DNA of 64,000 nucleotides. Origin: Dirofilaria immitis (Eukaryota; Nematoda; Chromadorea; Rhabditida; Onchocercidae). Numbering within the stretch: position 1 is the first letter of the stretch; every line of letters begins with the position of its first letter. The notes under the pieces were generated by a model, which ran no database searches, was not told where the DNA came from, and was given only the letters and a program-made list of their open reading frames with translations. The stretch spans positions 9,967,501 through 10,031,500 of the forward strand of contig JAKNDB010000068.1 of the NCBI GenBank assembly GCA_024305405.1, in the 5' to 3' direction. Position numbers and translations under genes: made by a program. Positions 36,951 through 49,400 of this stretch are shown piece by piece.

Positions 36951-37981
36951 GTCTCTATTATTAGATATTCCAACCTCTGAACAATTAATATAAAATGGTG
37001 CGTTAGCAAGAAAATATGAATTCGGAGTTTTTGAGTATTATCTAACAGAAGAAATGGATGATGATATGAAAACGGTACAGTTGGCAATGACTCTAAAGAA
37101 TATGCTAGTCGTGAAAATTTCGAATTTTCGGAAGATTCTGATGTAGATCCTATTCCGTATAAAGAGGCTGGATCAACTGACGAAGCATTTAGGACAAGTG
37201 ATTTATCATCATGCGTTACGAGTGCTGATAACGATGACAATTGCTGTAAAGGAGAAACCATTTCTTGTAAATGATACTCATACTTTTCTAAAATATCAAT
37301 ATGATCATGAAGCACTAGAGCCTCAGCGTTCATAAAATTTGTGATTTTTGTAACAAACTCTCCTTTCATTTGGATAGAATCTAAAGACTTTTCACTACAT
37401 TTTCGAATATCACCAATTACAACAGATTCTTCTATTAACTGTAATTCTTGTTTTACAGAAGTCAAAAATGATTCTTTATCGCTTGTTCGCTGTTCCAATT
37501 GATCAAATGATTCGTAAGATGTAGCACAATCTGATAAAAATTCATCAGCATCATTATCATCATTTGAATTTATTTGATCTCCTCTGAGTTTTAAATTTGT
37601 AATACTGGAGTCTTTAGCAATTTCAGAAACTGCTGAAGAATATAGACGAGACAGGAGTACATTGGAATCTGTGGCAGTCCACTGCAAAATCTCCTGCTTC
37701 TGTTTTTCTTCCTTTTCCATTGATACTATCAAATTTATCGATTCCTGCTTTACATCCTTTTGTCTTGGTCTCAATATATTATACCAGCGATTTAACATCA
37801 AAATGAATATTGCTTTCGCAAGCAACGGAATTACAATCCAACAGGTTAATAGTAGGCCTGCAAGGCCTAAATTGCTAAGCCAGAAGATTAACAAAAACGA
37901 AGCAATTTTGTCTTTTTTCAGTGCAACGACGATAGCATTATAGCTCAGTGAATCAGATAGAAAAGTAGCAGAAAAGCAGTA
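36951..37981 (-). CDS. Long exon with N-terminal membrane segments, probably 5' part of the SRPK gene or an adjacent gene
   Basis: Open frame of about 343 codons after a good acceptor (ACTGGTTCAG). It begins YCFSATFLSDSLSYNAIVV, then has two adjacent hydrophobic stretches (FLLIFWLSNLGLAGLLLTCW and VIPLLAKAIFILML) with no long loop, then a long polar, acidic region rich in Ser and Glu. The hydrophobic pair could form a membrane hairpin or one long helix. The donor GAGAC|gtacaag ends in phase 2, and the acceptor at 36865 (CATGTTAG) continues it in frame into the first SRPK exon, which itself has no ATG before its middle. That favours one gene encoding a membrane-tethered SRPK. A separate gene is the alternative. 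The first exon upstream is not identified; 38193-37993 (MQFINSLLDNN plus a hydrophobic stretch) is a candidate. I do not recognise the polar region. Confidence 0.6.
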
Positions 37982-38694
37982 CTGAACCAGTATTACTTCC
38001 TGATAGCTACTACTCCGTTAACCAGATAATAATGAAAATGCAAAAAGAAATACTTGCAAACTGCAATTAAAAAATTCTTAACAATAAAAAAACATGACAC
38101 AAAAACTGGCAAAATGAGTACGATGCAAAACCCGCAATTTTTTTCGAACAGTGCAAAAACGTTGTTATCAAGCAACGAATTAATGAACTGCATAGTTAAT
38201 GCAACGAGTCGATGAACTAATTAGTCAGTTCCCAATCTCGCTAAGTTGTTGAATAATTGGATTTCTTTCAAATGCAGAAGAAATTTTAGAGATTCAGAAT
38301 TCGAAAATAAATGTTACAGAGCGACTTAGCGATAACTTGTCAGAATTTTTTAACTCATAAAAAAGTTACTTAGAATATAACAAATTCTTATGTCAATAGA
38401 AATCTACTATAATTCATAGCAAGTAACTACTGGATATAATGTGATAAGAAAAAAATTTAGGTATTTAATTCCCGATACCAAAAAAAAATCATCAAATTGT
38501 TACGACCAAAGCAGAACTCATTAGTGGAAAAGATTTTCTTTAAAAAAAGCAACAACAAGGAAATTCTTAAGTAAAAAACAATATAGTTCGGAAGTCAATT
38601 GAAAATTCGTACTTCGACTCATCATCGCTAACTGCCACAGAAAATGAGCATGTTTGGACGAAATAACAATGAATAGTAAATAAATCAGCTGATA

Positions 38695-38905
38695 TTAATA
38701 TTTCACAGCCAGCATATTCAAAATCAATAGCATACGCAGTTGTTCGTCCTTCACAGTTTCTTCTGCCATTTGGAGGATTTTGAAGACTGATTCATATGTT
38801 AATAATTCTTTATGCTGTTGAATATAGTTTAGAAATGAATGAATAATAGTGACGAAGTACGCAGAAAGAAACGATAAAAATTCATTGGAAAGCTTTCTTT
38901 CTAAC
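38695..38905 (-). CDS. Last exon of an unidentified gene
   Basis: After the acceptor AAAACTTCAG the frame runs for 69 codons to TAA and stays open for about 18 further codons upstream. It reads LERKLSNEFLSFLSAYFVT, then IIHSFLNYIQQHKELLTYE, then SVFKILQMAEETVKDEQLRML and ends LNMLAVKY. The protein looks alpha-helical, with regular Leu, Phe and Ile spacing. The upstream miniexon 40586-40567 (ATGGTGAAGAAAGACAATAG then gtaagt) joins in phase and would give a start MVKKDNRLERK. Whether the exons at 41.1 and 42.7 kb belong to the same gene is not settled. Family not recognised. Confidence 0.5.
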
Positions 38906-40566
38906 CTGAAGTTTTGATCTCCGCTTTTCAGAACATTATAGATGAAATTTTCGCAGAAATATTATGCCTTATGACTACTACAGAAATGAACTTTTGAGAA
39001 AAGGAAGAAAAGCAACACTTATATTGTGTAAATGAAGGGAGTAGATCGGAGTTCGAGAGTTTAACAATAGCCAATCTCACAGAGAGAAAGTTCTGACATC
39101 ATCATTTCAGTACAAGTTTAAGTGCCAGCTTGGAAATATTCCTAACAATAGGCTTTTTATTTACCAACTATAAATCTGCAAGAAATGAAGTAATGAGAGA
39201 TCAAAGTCTAACAGGGCAGTGAGATGATCAGACGAACAGACAAAAAGAGCGAAGCTTGGAAAATGATCGATTCCACTAGTCTTTATGCAGTAAATCAAAA
39301 AAATCTTCAAAAAATCTGCAATTAAATTTTTACTTCTCTTCCTCTTTTAACGAATACGTAACTCTTGAATCTAAATAGAAAGACAATATCATAATTTAGC
39401 GTAAGGAAATAAATTTGAAAACCTCTCTCTCCATCCCCACAAAAAAAAATTAATTAAATTAAACGAAAGATGAGGTTAAAAGCTAAATACAGCTTCACCT
39501 AATTATGAAAAGATTTCAATGCAGAAATCTGGTCCAACTAAAGCAGAATACCAAGTGAAATCATAGAGAATAAATGCGTTCAAGCACTTGAACAAAATTT
39601 TTCAATCCGCACCTCTTTGCTTTATTTCAAATCATTGCATATCAAATTAAAATTTTGATTATATCAACATACACTAACCGAACTTAAAAAAATAAGAAAA
39701 AGAGTAAAACTAACTTCTATAAATAGAAAATCTCCAAACATGATAATAAATATTAAACTAACAAAATATTTGTTAGTGATTGGAACTAAAAATCAATGAA
39801 AATAAATATTCGCCTTACAAAATTTTTGAGCAAATCTTCAAACTTCCAAAATTTTAAAGTTTAACAATTAATTGCTACTCTTATTTCAAAATGAACGACA
39901 ACGGTAGTATTGCATTAAAATGTCGAAAGAAAGCGACGTTTTATAAAAAAAAAAAAAAAAAACTGCTAGGACTGAACAAAAGTAGGTTGGTAAATTATAA
40001 TTATATGTCTTATCGTGAAATATGCAATGTAGTCAAACAAGAGTATATATTCTTTTGCGAGAACAGAATGAACCAAATCCGAGACAAATAAACAGAAGAA
40101 GAAAAAAACTACTAGTGACAATATAACATAACATAGAAACTCATTGACTTTCACTAATCGCGATGAGTTTGATTATAATTAATCACGACGGATGAAAAGT
40201 TTTCAGTTATTCCAACAATCCTTAACAACTTGACTAATTTTCTCTAAAATTTTAAAACCTGGTTTTTTTTGAAATAATTAGTCAATTTAAACAATTAAGT
40301 CTATTAAATACACAAATCTTTATCCATAACAGGATTAAAAATAATTTTCATTTATGAGTAAAAATGATCAACTAAACTTCAAGAAAAGATTAGCACATTC
40401 GTTCCATTATTCTTTATATCCTAACTTTATGATGCATATATTATAATTTAAGTATTTAACAGCTGCAGAATAATCTGCTCAATTAAATTTTAAATACTCA
40501 AGGCATGTACGTTTCTCAAACATATTAAGAGCTGAAATATTCATCATAATTTACGGAATTACTTAC

Positions 40567-40690
40567 CTATTGTCTTTCTTCACCATAAAGCGTTTTCAAT
40601 CTCAATATTTCAGGTTCAATTAAGTACGCATAGGGACAGATATCAGTGTTAAGAACATCATTGCAAAGAGAACATAGGGTAAAATTTGTT
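40567..40690 (-). CDS. Coding segment with conflicting frames near 40.6 kb
   Basis: Two readings compete. One frame gives a Cys-containing peptide (FTLCSLCNDVLNTDICPYAY, then LIEPEILRLKTLYGEERQ) ending in TAG at a strong donor, AATAG|gtaagt. The other starts at the ATG at 40586 and passes through that donor into the exon at 38905. The first has strikingly protein-like composition and a CxxC pair but no acceptor in front of it. A single missing or extra base could unite both. No family recognised. Confidence 0.35.
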
Positions 40691-41105
40691 TGTAAATAAT
40701 ATCGACAAACGAAGTTTGAATCGCAAACAGTAGTTGGTAATTAAGATATTCCAAAAAAAAAAAAGAATTTCACCAGAGCTTCTTACTTGACTAGAATGAA
40801 TTTGATATCTAATTCAAAATCTGACAATATTTCTAATGCCATAATCATTCCAAGTTTTGAGAAAAACGAGGGACTGCAAATTAATTTCTTGAATATTTGG
40901 TAGAAGAATGTAATCGAATGAATTTAATTGCAGGAAAAGAAGTATGAAGTATACTTCATTTTTTTCCAATGAGGAAAAGTATATCAAAGACATATATCAT
41001 AGCAATCTTTATTTTTTGGAACTGGAAGGCGTCGTTTTCATTGTATTCTTCCGATGACAAATTTTCGACATACAATATCTTAACCAGGAAAAAATTTAAA
41101 CTAAC

Positions 41106-42769
41106 GACTTCGTAGATGTAATTTGTTCGGTGCCATTCGTAATCATTTGTAGCGGTTTTTTGTCCCATTCTGAAAATATATATAAGTTCAAAACATCTGT
41201 AAAGATTAGTTTCCAAAATTAAAAATATGTATCCAATACATAACATATATATCTAGTCAAGAAATGTAATGATATAAGTAAATAAAAAGGAAAGCGCAAA
41301 AAATTAGGATGATTTTTTTACTTCTGCAAAACTACAAATAAAATTGGATTTAAGACGCAAAATTGCTAGTAGGGAGCACTGCAGCTCAAAATTGGAAAAA
41401 GATTTTCAGATTTAAAAAGACTAGATAATGAATGTAAATTAAAAAACATAATGAAAATTCTAAAATTCTACCGCTATAATTCTTGACATGATGGTAATTC
41501 CCAGAAAGTTTCGAAATAAAAAATCCCAGAGAAGGTAAACAATGAAAGACAGAAACGACATTCGATTATGTTTTCAAAATATATGCCGAAATTAATTCGC
41601 AACAGTGAAGAAAGATTGTTCAAATTAAGCAATCGTCATGACAATTGGTTCTAGTTTGTTAGAAAAATGTGCAATCATGATTAGTAGTTGCAATTCATAA
41701 TTCGTAACCTATAAATACATAAAACAGAACTCATATCTACAATAATGTTTTTCTTTTTAATTTTAACTCCAGCCATAAACATTATAAATGTGCTGCACGA
41801 ATTATCAACGTTCCGACGGAAGAAAATGTATGGTAATGCAATCAAATCACTTTGTGTTTTTTGTTTTTATAACTTCGAACCAGCAAATACATTCAACACT
41901 GAATACTTAGAGTGATCATTCAAATTTAAAATTCCAAAAACCACTAATAAATATTCTCCTTCAAAATTACAATCCATGAATACTAATCTGGAAAAACAGG
42001 AAAAATGTGAGGCTACATCGAGCCCATCAAATATAAAGTATCAGTCAAAGAAAATTAGAGAAATGTGATGCATAGAAATGAGAAATGTGATAAAACAAAA
42101 AATAAGAAAAATAAAAATTAAGTCCTAAAAGATCAAACTTCTTTCGAAACTAAAGCATGTTTTAGAACTTCGTGCAATAAGTTTCGGTAACAGAAAAAGA
42201 ATTTATGAGAACAAGATGTAAAGTTTTCATCCTGGAAACAAAAACTTTCGGATCTTATCTAAAAGTTTTCTTAGGAAAGAAAATGCCTGGATAAAAAGTC
42301 ATGTCCTACAATCTTGAAAATCGACCTTAATAAATTATGATTTATGTTGGTTACTACTCGTATTACTAACAACTACCTTTAGATTGAAATCAAGCTTCAG
42401 AAAAAATTTACTAAAGTTCAAATTAGTTCTAATCATCATCAATTGGCAGAGTTAATATATATCTTGCAATCTTTCTTTCAGTCATATACTATCTTTCCAT
42501 CCATATCATTACTCAAAATTCAACGAGATGTTTTTCCAAATATAGTCTTGATGTCCATTCGCTTCTCTACCTTTCTTTTTCCCCTTTGATCTCTTTGTAT
42601 TCCACAGTAAATGAATTCTGAGCATAGTTTTAAATTAGAAAATGTAAAACAATCTATTCGAAATTACCTTCTTTTGTTCTTTCGTTTTTTCTTCTTCTGT
42701 ATGGCGAGTACTTTACGCTCTTCTTTTGAAGTCATTCTCCTTGGAGCCAGTCTTTTTACCCAGTTTTTG
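41106..42769 (-). CDS. Two linked exons of a Lys/Arg-rich protein
   Basis: Exon 42769-42668 (acceptor ATTCCTTCAG, donor gtaatt) encodes KNWVKRLAPRRMTSKEERKV followed by the basic run QKKKKRKNKRR. It joins in phase 2 to exon 41169-41106 (acceptor TATTTTCAG), which encodes MGQKTATNDYEWHRTNYIYE. The basic run is a good nuclear or nucleolar localisation signal, so an RNA- or ribosome-related role is possible but not shown. Upstream and downstream exons are uncertain; those at 40.6 and 38.9 kb lie on the same strand and may continue it. Family not recognised. Confidence 0.5.
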
Positions 42770-42989
42770 CTGAAGGAATGACAATAAGCATTTGATGAAA
42801 TTAACATGCAATGGTTTTTTTCTCACTTCTTATAATTCTGTTGTCAAACTTCACAGTGTCGCCCCTGAAATCAGTAGAATTTGCGGCAGAAAAAGTTATA
42901 AGCAATTTCTGATAAAGACGTCTGCGATCTTTCCAGCCAATGTACAAACAATTCTTTATGCTCCATCCTAATAGTTTCAAAGCAATCAT

Positions 42990-45540
42990 ATATAGTGAGA
43001 AAATTGAAGAAAATCAAAATCAAAATAAACAGCACGAAAATTAAACACTCTTTGTCTCTATTTCTATTTTTATCATTTGTAATATTTAACGTCTTATTTC
43101 ATAATTTTATCATTATTATAACGTTTGGCATTAAACCCTAATGTTTTCAATGTTTTTATCTAAGAAAGAAAATAAGTGACAATATCTCAAAGGTTCTTTT
43201 CTACCACTAATATTCTTTAAGAAAGAAGTACTTAGTCAGACATCGCCGTAAAGAAAATTTTAAGTCACTTCTTTTACCGAAGACTTCGATAAAAGAATAA
43301 AATGCCAAAGTTTGGTACAGCAAATAAATCTGGGAATCGATTTATTTTCGAAAAAGGCTTCTTTTTATCTCAAAGAATATAATACATAAATGAATTTATC
43401 TCATAATCTTAATTGTGCAATGAAAATACCGTGACAACTTGAAAAAAAGCGAAGATGAGTGAAATTCGGTAACAACCGTCAAACAAAATTAATATTAGCG
43501 CAAATGACTAAACAGTGCTTTAACTATATTATATAAGGCAGAAAATGTATGACTTCTAATTAAATCGTCGAACTCAAAATCACTTGCAACAAGTAGGGTA
43601 TGGGACATTTGGTATGAAGGGTTACATGTACTACTATAACGAGAATCGAGACGGGATTAATTTGCTGCAAAACTTCTCTTACTTCTCATACAGCCTTCTT
43701 CGCACAGACAAATCATAAACAACTTAATGAGTAACTTCACTAAAAGACTTTTCTTGATAAAAGGTTGTCATAACAGTTCTAAAGAGAAAACACTCTTCAA
43801 TCTGGATTTTAAAAGCCACTACTATATCATTTTAAGTTCAAATACATTAGTCATCATCTATTATAATGACTATCAGTAAATATCACAGATGAAATACTAT
43901 ATAATTCACTACATGTTTCAATGTGCCTTAACGTATATTTCAAAAAACTGAAAAGTTTCTTTTCATGTCTTCAGCAATTTTAATAAGCATTTAATACTTA
44001 AAAAGTGATATCTATACAATGAAGAATAAGTGGGAAGTGTTCAGCAATGAAGTCAACGTCTCTCTATATAGCTGGAATAATGCAATCAGACAGTTTCTTA
44101 AAGCTTCCTTTCAAAAAATCAATAATGACATCCCATGATGAGTTAACTATGATAATACGTACAAAAAATCTTGGGCTCAATAGCGTGATATATATACACT
44201 TGCTTGTACCGTATTATTCGGAAAATAAGAAACACATTGTTCAGTAGAGAACGGAAAACTATTCCAGAGATGAGAAAACATATCAAGTCTTTGCAATAAT
44301 ACGGAGTCCCTGTAAATACAATATATTATTGAAATATACCGTCATAAACCTGCTTGCGTTTTATTTGGTGAAAAGGTATTCAAATAAATATCACCTTGTG
44401 TTTAGCCAACAATATAAATGAGAAAGCATGAAAATATTCTAAATCTACCAGCATAAATAATACATAAATCTACCACCATAAATAATACACTAATTAAACT
44501 TTTATCTAAAAATAAAATAAAGCGTATAATTTTTTTTTTCATAGCACATAAACAAGAAATGCAACGTTCATTTACTAGAAACACAAATCGTATAAAACGT
44601 TGAAATAAGAGAATATTTGCTAGTTCTTATGTATTTTGCTTTTGTGCGCTTGCAACTATCAAATTTTCGTAATTTTTTTTTCTTTACAAATCAGACATTT
44701 CATCCACTTCATCTATTAGAAAAGGCATTTAATTTTCTGTTGCTCGTCAACTAACCATTTTCATGTACAGCAGAGAATTGCTACCAACCATTTAATTAAT
44801 TCAATAACGTAAAACCAATAACCGTCAAAACAATAAGATGATAGTAAAACAGGAAATGAAACCTACAAATGACACCTCGCACCTCTGCGATGCCCCACAG
44901 TCCACACTCCACCGTATAACAGTTACGTTCCTAATGCTTTCTAGACCCTTTCCTATACATTTTTTCGTGAGGAAATTCTTCCCCAATACTGGATCTGTGC
45001 CAAAATGGCACAAATGCAACCATACAAAGGCATTATGCAACGTACTATCCCCTGGACGTAGAGTTTGAAAATAGGAATACTCAACTGCCGTGAACACCTT
45101 AAGAATTCTTATTATGTTGATTGAATAAGGCAAGAAAGTAAAGAATGAAAAATAAGGTTGAGGGAAGATTATAGAAATCTGTCTCTTTCATAATTCATTC
45201 AGTTCATAGTTACGGGAATGATTTGCTATCTGTAACTTGTTTGAGTACCTGCTTGTTGCTTTCAGGGAATACATTAGTTTATCACTACCTCATCACTTTA
45301 TATTTTCTAATTGTGCAGAAAGCTTTTATCATTTTCAAAGGGTTTACCGATAATGCGAACATTTATATGTATTTACATACAGAGCATACCGAACTGAGCA
45401 AGTAATCAATAAAACATTAAAATCTATAAGGTCACCAGAATGATTCAGTCAAGGGATTTAAAGTTAAGATGAGCTACGTTTTCAAATTTTATATAGTTCA
45501 AATTAAATTTTATGACGAGCTTAAAATCTTTAGTTTGATT
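42990..45540. other. No gene assigned; one GC-richer patch at 44870-45070
   Basis: Mostly AT-rich. The patch near 44870-45070 is clearly richer in G and C, is open on both strands (102 codons minus, 76 plus) and contains the palindrome TGTGCCAAAATGGCACA. It may be another piece of foreign or bacterial DNA near the MnmA-like fragment, or part of a host gene. A short plus-strand frame at 43620-43720 (GYGTFGMKGYMYYYNENRDG) has no splice context. A tandem duplication of a unit near AAATCTACCACCATAAATAA lies at about 44450-44490. Confidence 0.4.
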
Positions 45541-45545
45541 CTTAG

Positions 45546-45707
45546 AATAAATCTCGAGTGCAGTCATTAAGCAACGATTACTTTGGCATCAGCCCCGGCC
45601 AAGCCTGCGTAGCATACAAAGATGACCAAGTTATCGGCGGTGGGTGGATATGTTCTCAACTCAAGGGTCCCATTAGCGTTATAGTGCTTGCTGTACATAC
45701 TTTCTAA
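45546..45707 (+). pseudogene. mnmA: Bacterial MnmA C-terminal fragment, probably from Wolbachia
   Basis: The frame reads SNDYFGISPGQACVAYKDDQ and continues VIGGGWICS, then unrelated codons to TAA. PGQACV(A/F)Y plus GGGWI is the conserved C-terminal motif of MnmA, the bacterial tRNA 2-thiouridylase (s2U34); animal mitochondrial versions usually have GQFAVFY. Only the last 30 or so codons of a protein of about 370 are present, with no start and no upstream domain, so this is a fragment. GC content is well above the flanks. Resemblance to Wolbachia MnmA is from memory of the family and was not checked by search. Such nuclear Wolbachia insertions are known in filarial worms. Misassembly with endosymbiont reads is the alternative. 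Confidence 0.65.
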
Positions 45708-45791
45708 GAATAAACACCAATATCATTACATAGATCTTACATCTGTTTTTCATGGTCGGCCCAAGAAAATTGTTCTATACAGGTAATGGAA

Positions 45792-46031
45792 TTACTTAAT
45801 GCTTTTAGAACTTGTAGGTACATCGCCATTTTTCTCAAGACTCTTGACTATGACATCTGCAACGCTTTTTCCTTCGAGGAGATAGTTTTTGCCTAAGCTT
45901 TTTTCCTCATCTAACTGGAAGAACCTTGTTTTGCCCTCCTCGTCAATTTCTACTTTTATTCCTCTATTTTCTGTTTTTCCATTCCTTACCTGAGCATCAT
46001 ATTGATTTACGAAGAAAACGGGGAAATGAGG
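45792..46031 (-). pseudogene. Possible second bacterial-derived coding fragment
   Basis: Minus-strand open frame of 79 codons, closed upstream by TAG and ending in TAA. It reads FPVFFVNQYDAQVRNGKTEN, then RGIKVEIDEEGKTRFFQLDE, then EKSLGKNYLLEGKSVADVIV and ends PTSSKSIK. It has no ATG. Composition is hydrophilic, rich in Lys, Glu and Gly, and unlike nearby frames. It converges on the MnmA fragment about 85 bases away, so both may belong to one insertion of about 0.5 kb. The upstream TAG also looks like an acceptor (CTTTTACTTAG), so a host terminal exon is possible. No family recognised. Confidence 0.45.
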
Positions 46032-46418
46032 CTAAGTAAAAGATATAAAATGGCAGCTGAAGTAAATAATCACGGGTAATATTACTCGTAGAAATGATGT
46101 AATGAAAGAAGTTGTTCTCAGCCCCCGACGGAATTACAACATCAATTTTGAAATACTCTTGAAGAGATTTTCTCAAACTATTTCAATATACGAATTTTAC
46201 TTCTCCATTAACCCGTATCACTTCTTATTTAGTTCCAGTAATCATTTCAAGCCATGCATAGTTATCTTAACCAAGTCCATCTGATTTAAATGAGAATCGA
46301 AATTCTGCTTTGTTTCGCCAAGCTTTTTAAAATTCAAATTTCAACTTGAGTTAAATGTACTTCGCAAGTCATTGCCATCGATAGCGATAGTGGAGGAAAA
46401 AATAATGAAATGCTGAGA

Positions 46419-49400
46419 TCATAGAGACAATGCACTTGAGATGGGAATTTGTTGCTGAATCTGATGATGACAACGATTATTTTGAGTGTGGTAATGATTC
46501 TTTGACGGATTACTCCACCATTTATAGAGACGTACAAGTAACGGAAACTCGAAACGGTTTTCTATCCTGAAAATAGGTGGTAATAAAATATAAGTAAAAA
46601 TAGAATAAAATATTTCACTTAACCGTTCAAGTGATAATTTCTCGAGATGATTCTATGCCCAGGAAAGACAAATCAGCAATATTGAAAAAATTCGTTCAGT
46701 TTAAACGAGCAGCACAACTAACTAAATAAGCGATATTTATTGAACAGAACATTTTCGCTTTCGAGTCCCCCTGATTTCGACTACTTATCTCTATGCTCAG
46801 AGGCTGAAAACCACAAATAAATGAATTAACGAAGGAAATTCAAAGTTAAAACTACTCGGCCTTACGGTTATTTAACTCTTATAGGCCTACAGACCAATAA
46901 GCAAAATTATTCCAAGTCTTTAGTGTTTTCATCAGAATCATATCAGTTCTTAAAAAACTTCCAGTGGTGCAGTAGTGATCAGACAGACAGCACAAATTAT
47001 AAGGTAAACTTAGCACCAAATATACATGAATGTAAGGAATAATTTTAGTAATCAAAAGCCGAATCAGCACAGTTCTGATCCAATACATATCTACAAACAT
47101 TAATTAATGATGACAATGCTTATGTTAAAACGAAGGACTGAATCTTATTTTTCGTACCTGATAAAAGACAATAACATAGCATGCCTTATTTCTCAATCTA
47201 CATTGCATATCGCTGATTACAGCATTTTTCAATTTGTTATTTGTCCGGAAGATGAAATTAAATAACGAAAGCAGTCTTTTATTATTTATATTCTATTTGC
47301 TAACAAAAAAGAAGCAACCTTCCGGGTGTGATATCAACTTCAAGCCAACTGACAATCTGCATTACCCATAATCGATAGAGAACTGATAATTTGCGATTTG
47401 TTAAATCAATTTCACAAAATGCATGATAAATACTAAAACAGAAAAACGAAGTTATTAAACAAATAAAGGAATGCAAAATGAGATAAAATGGCTTGAAATA
47501 AGAGTATGAATGAATCAATTATATAGACGTTTCATATAATATCAATTTTTTCAAAGCGATCATTCCAAAACGAATAAGAAAATTAGCATATCGACTTATT
47601 AAATGCTTTTAACGTTAACAATTGACATGGACCATCTGTAAATAACAAGTTCTTTTTTGTTTAATACGAAGATAGTGGGAAAAAGCATATTTCTCATTAT
47701 TTCATTATAAAAACTGGATGAATTATTTCTTTTCTTTCTAAATTTCATTTGTTTTAATTAATTGATCCCTGTCTGTTTATTTGCTCTTTTGCATATGTAA
47801 TTAGCGGTCTAATCTTTGGGAGAAAGACATTCTTCACATAATGCATAACATTTCGGGCTTCTTAATATTTCCAAAAATCTGCTATATGAGAAAAAAATGA
47901 AGCGAAAATTTATTCGTTTTCCTAATCGGAAGTAGATTCTTTATCATTGATAATTGGATGAACCAACCTAAATACCGCCGTTGACAGCCAATAAGCAAAA
48001 AGAACATCAATAGTGTAATGTGTCCTGCTGATAACCATACAAATCATACCAACCCATGATAACAAACGTGGTATATATCTGCAGAAAACTAACTTAGCAA
48101 GAAGATTGCGTTAAGTTAAAGTTGTAAAGAAGTAATTTTGAAAACTTCAATGACACCTGAGCGGTCTGAATGAGTCAGGCAAATAATAAGCGACTGTTAA
48201 CGAACTGACAACCATAGCTAATGTATGACCTGAGAATAATAAATCACCACATAACATTTCATTATCCATATCCTGAAAATAAAAATTCTGTTAAATTCCT
48301 TGCTCAAATAGCTACTTTTTATTAGCGGTTATTATACATCATGGAGATAGATATGCTAACAAAAGAAATTTTCAAAATTTATGTCCCAATGATTACGAAA
48401 CTAGTCTTTTATGGAACGAAGCAAACGAGGGAGAGGGAAAGTTGGAAAAAACGACTATAATTATGTGATGTGTGATCTTTGTGCATCACATGTTGATGTA
48501 TAGAAACTTTCGAACTATTTGACAAGCAAATAAAATGATTATGCTGCTATCTGTTTTTAGATCAGTGAACTCGATACCAAAATTTCGAAAAGTTTCGAAG
48601 GCATCTTGGAAATCGAAACAGGAAAATGGGAAATGGACCTGAAATCCAAGTTTTCCTGCTTGGGATAAAACACGCCATGCAATAATATCCCATTTTGACC
48701 CGTACGATTGTTTTGACTTCGACAACGTTTATTATTATCAATGTAACCTGGAGGTAGTTGTGTACACAACAGTGATATTGTCCGCATAGTATATAAACAA
48801 GCTGCAAAATTCGAATCATTTTTAAATTCGATCATTAGCACTGCAATAACTCCTTCAAATTATATATTTGGTTAAGAATGAAGAAGTTTCGGCTACTAAA
48901 TTTACAGTTATGAAATTTTTTTGCAAAACTCAATTATACAACTCCAACAACAACAAGAAATTGAAGCATAGCAAATTCCAGAAATTTTAAATACCACTGC
49001 ATATAAAAACGGAATAGAAGGACAGTTCTGATGGTCAAATATCTTTCATCAGCATGAATCTAAGTTCCTACGTTGCTTTATATCTCTCTAATTTTTATAA
49101 ATTACCAGTCGACAGTCAGCATTACTACAAAATCCAACATTACTACAATTTCATCAATTGAAATTGACGTCAAATCAAATTTAAAATCCTATTTTAAACA
49201 TAACATGAACTTACCCACAATAAAAGCAATTCGTTGAATAATAATTAAACGATTTTTATGAAGAAAAAGCAAAGTAAAGAAGAAAGTCGAACAAAGCGTA
49301 ACCATTGCATCTCCGACTTTCAATGTCCATAATAATTCTGGTACAACTGAAAAGACGATATCAGGCAAGGCTTCCTGAAAATCAATATTTTAATTGATCT

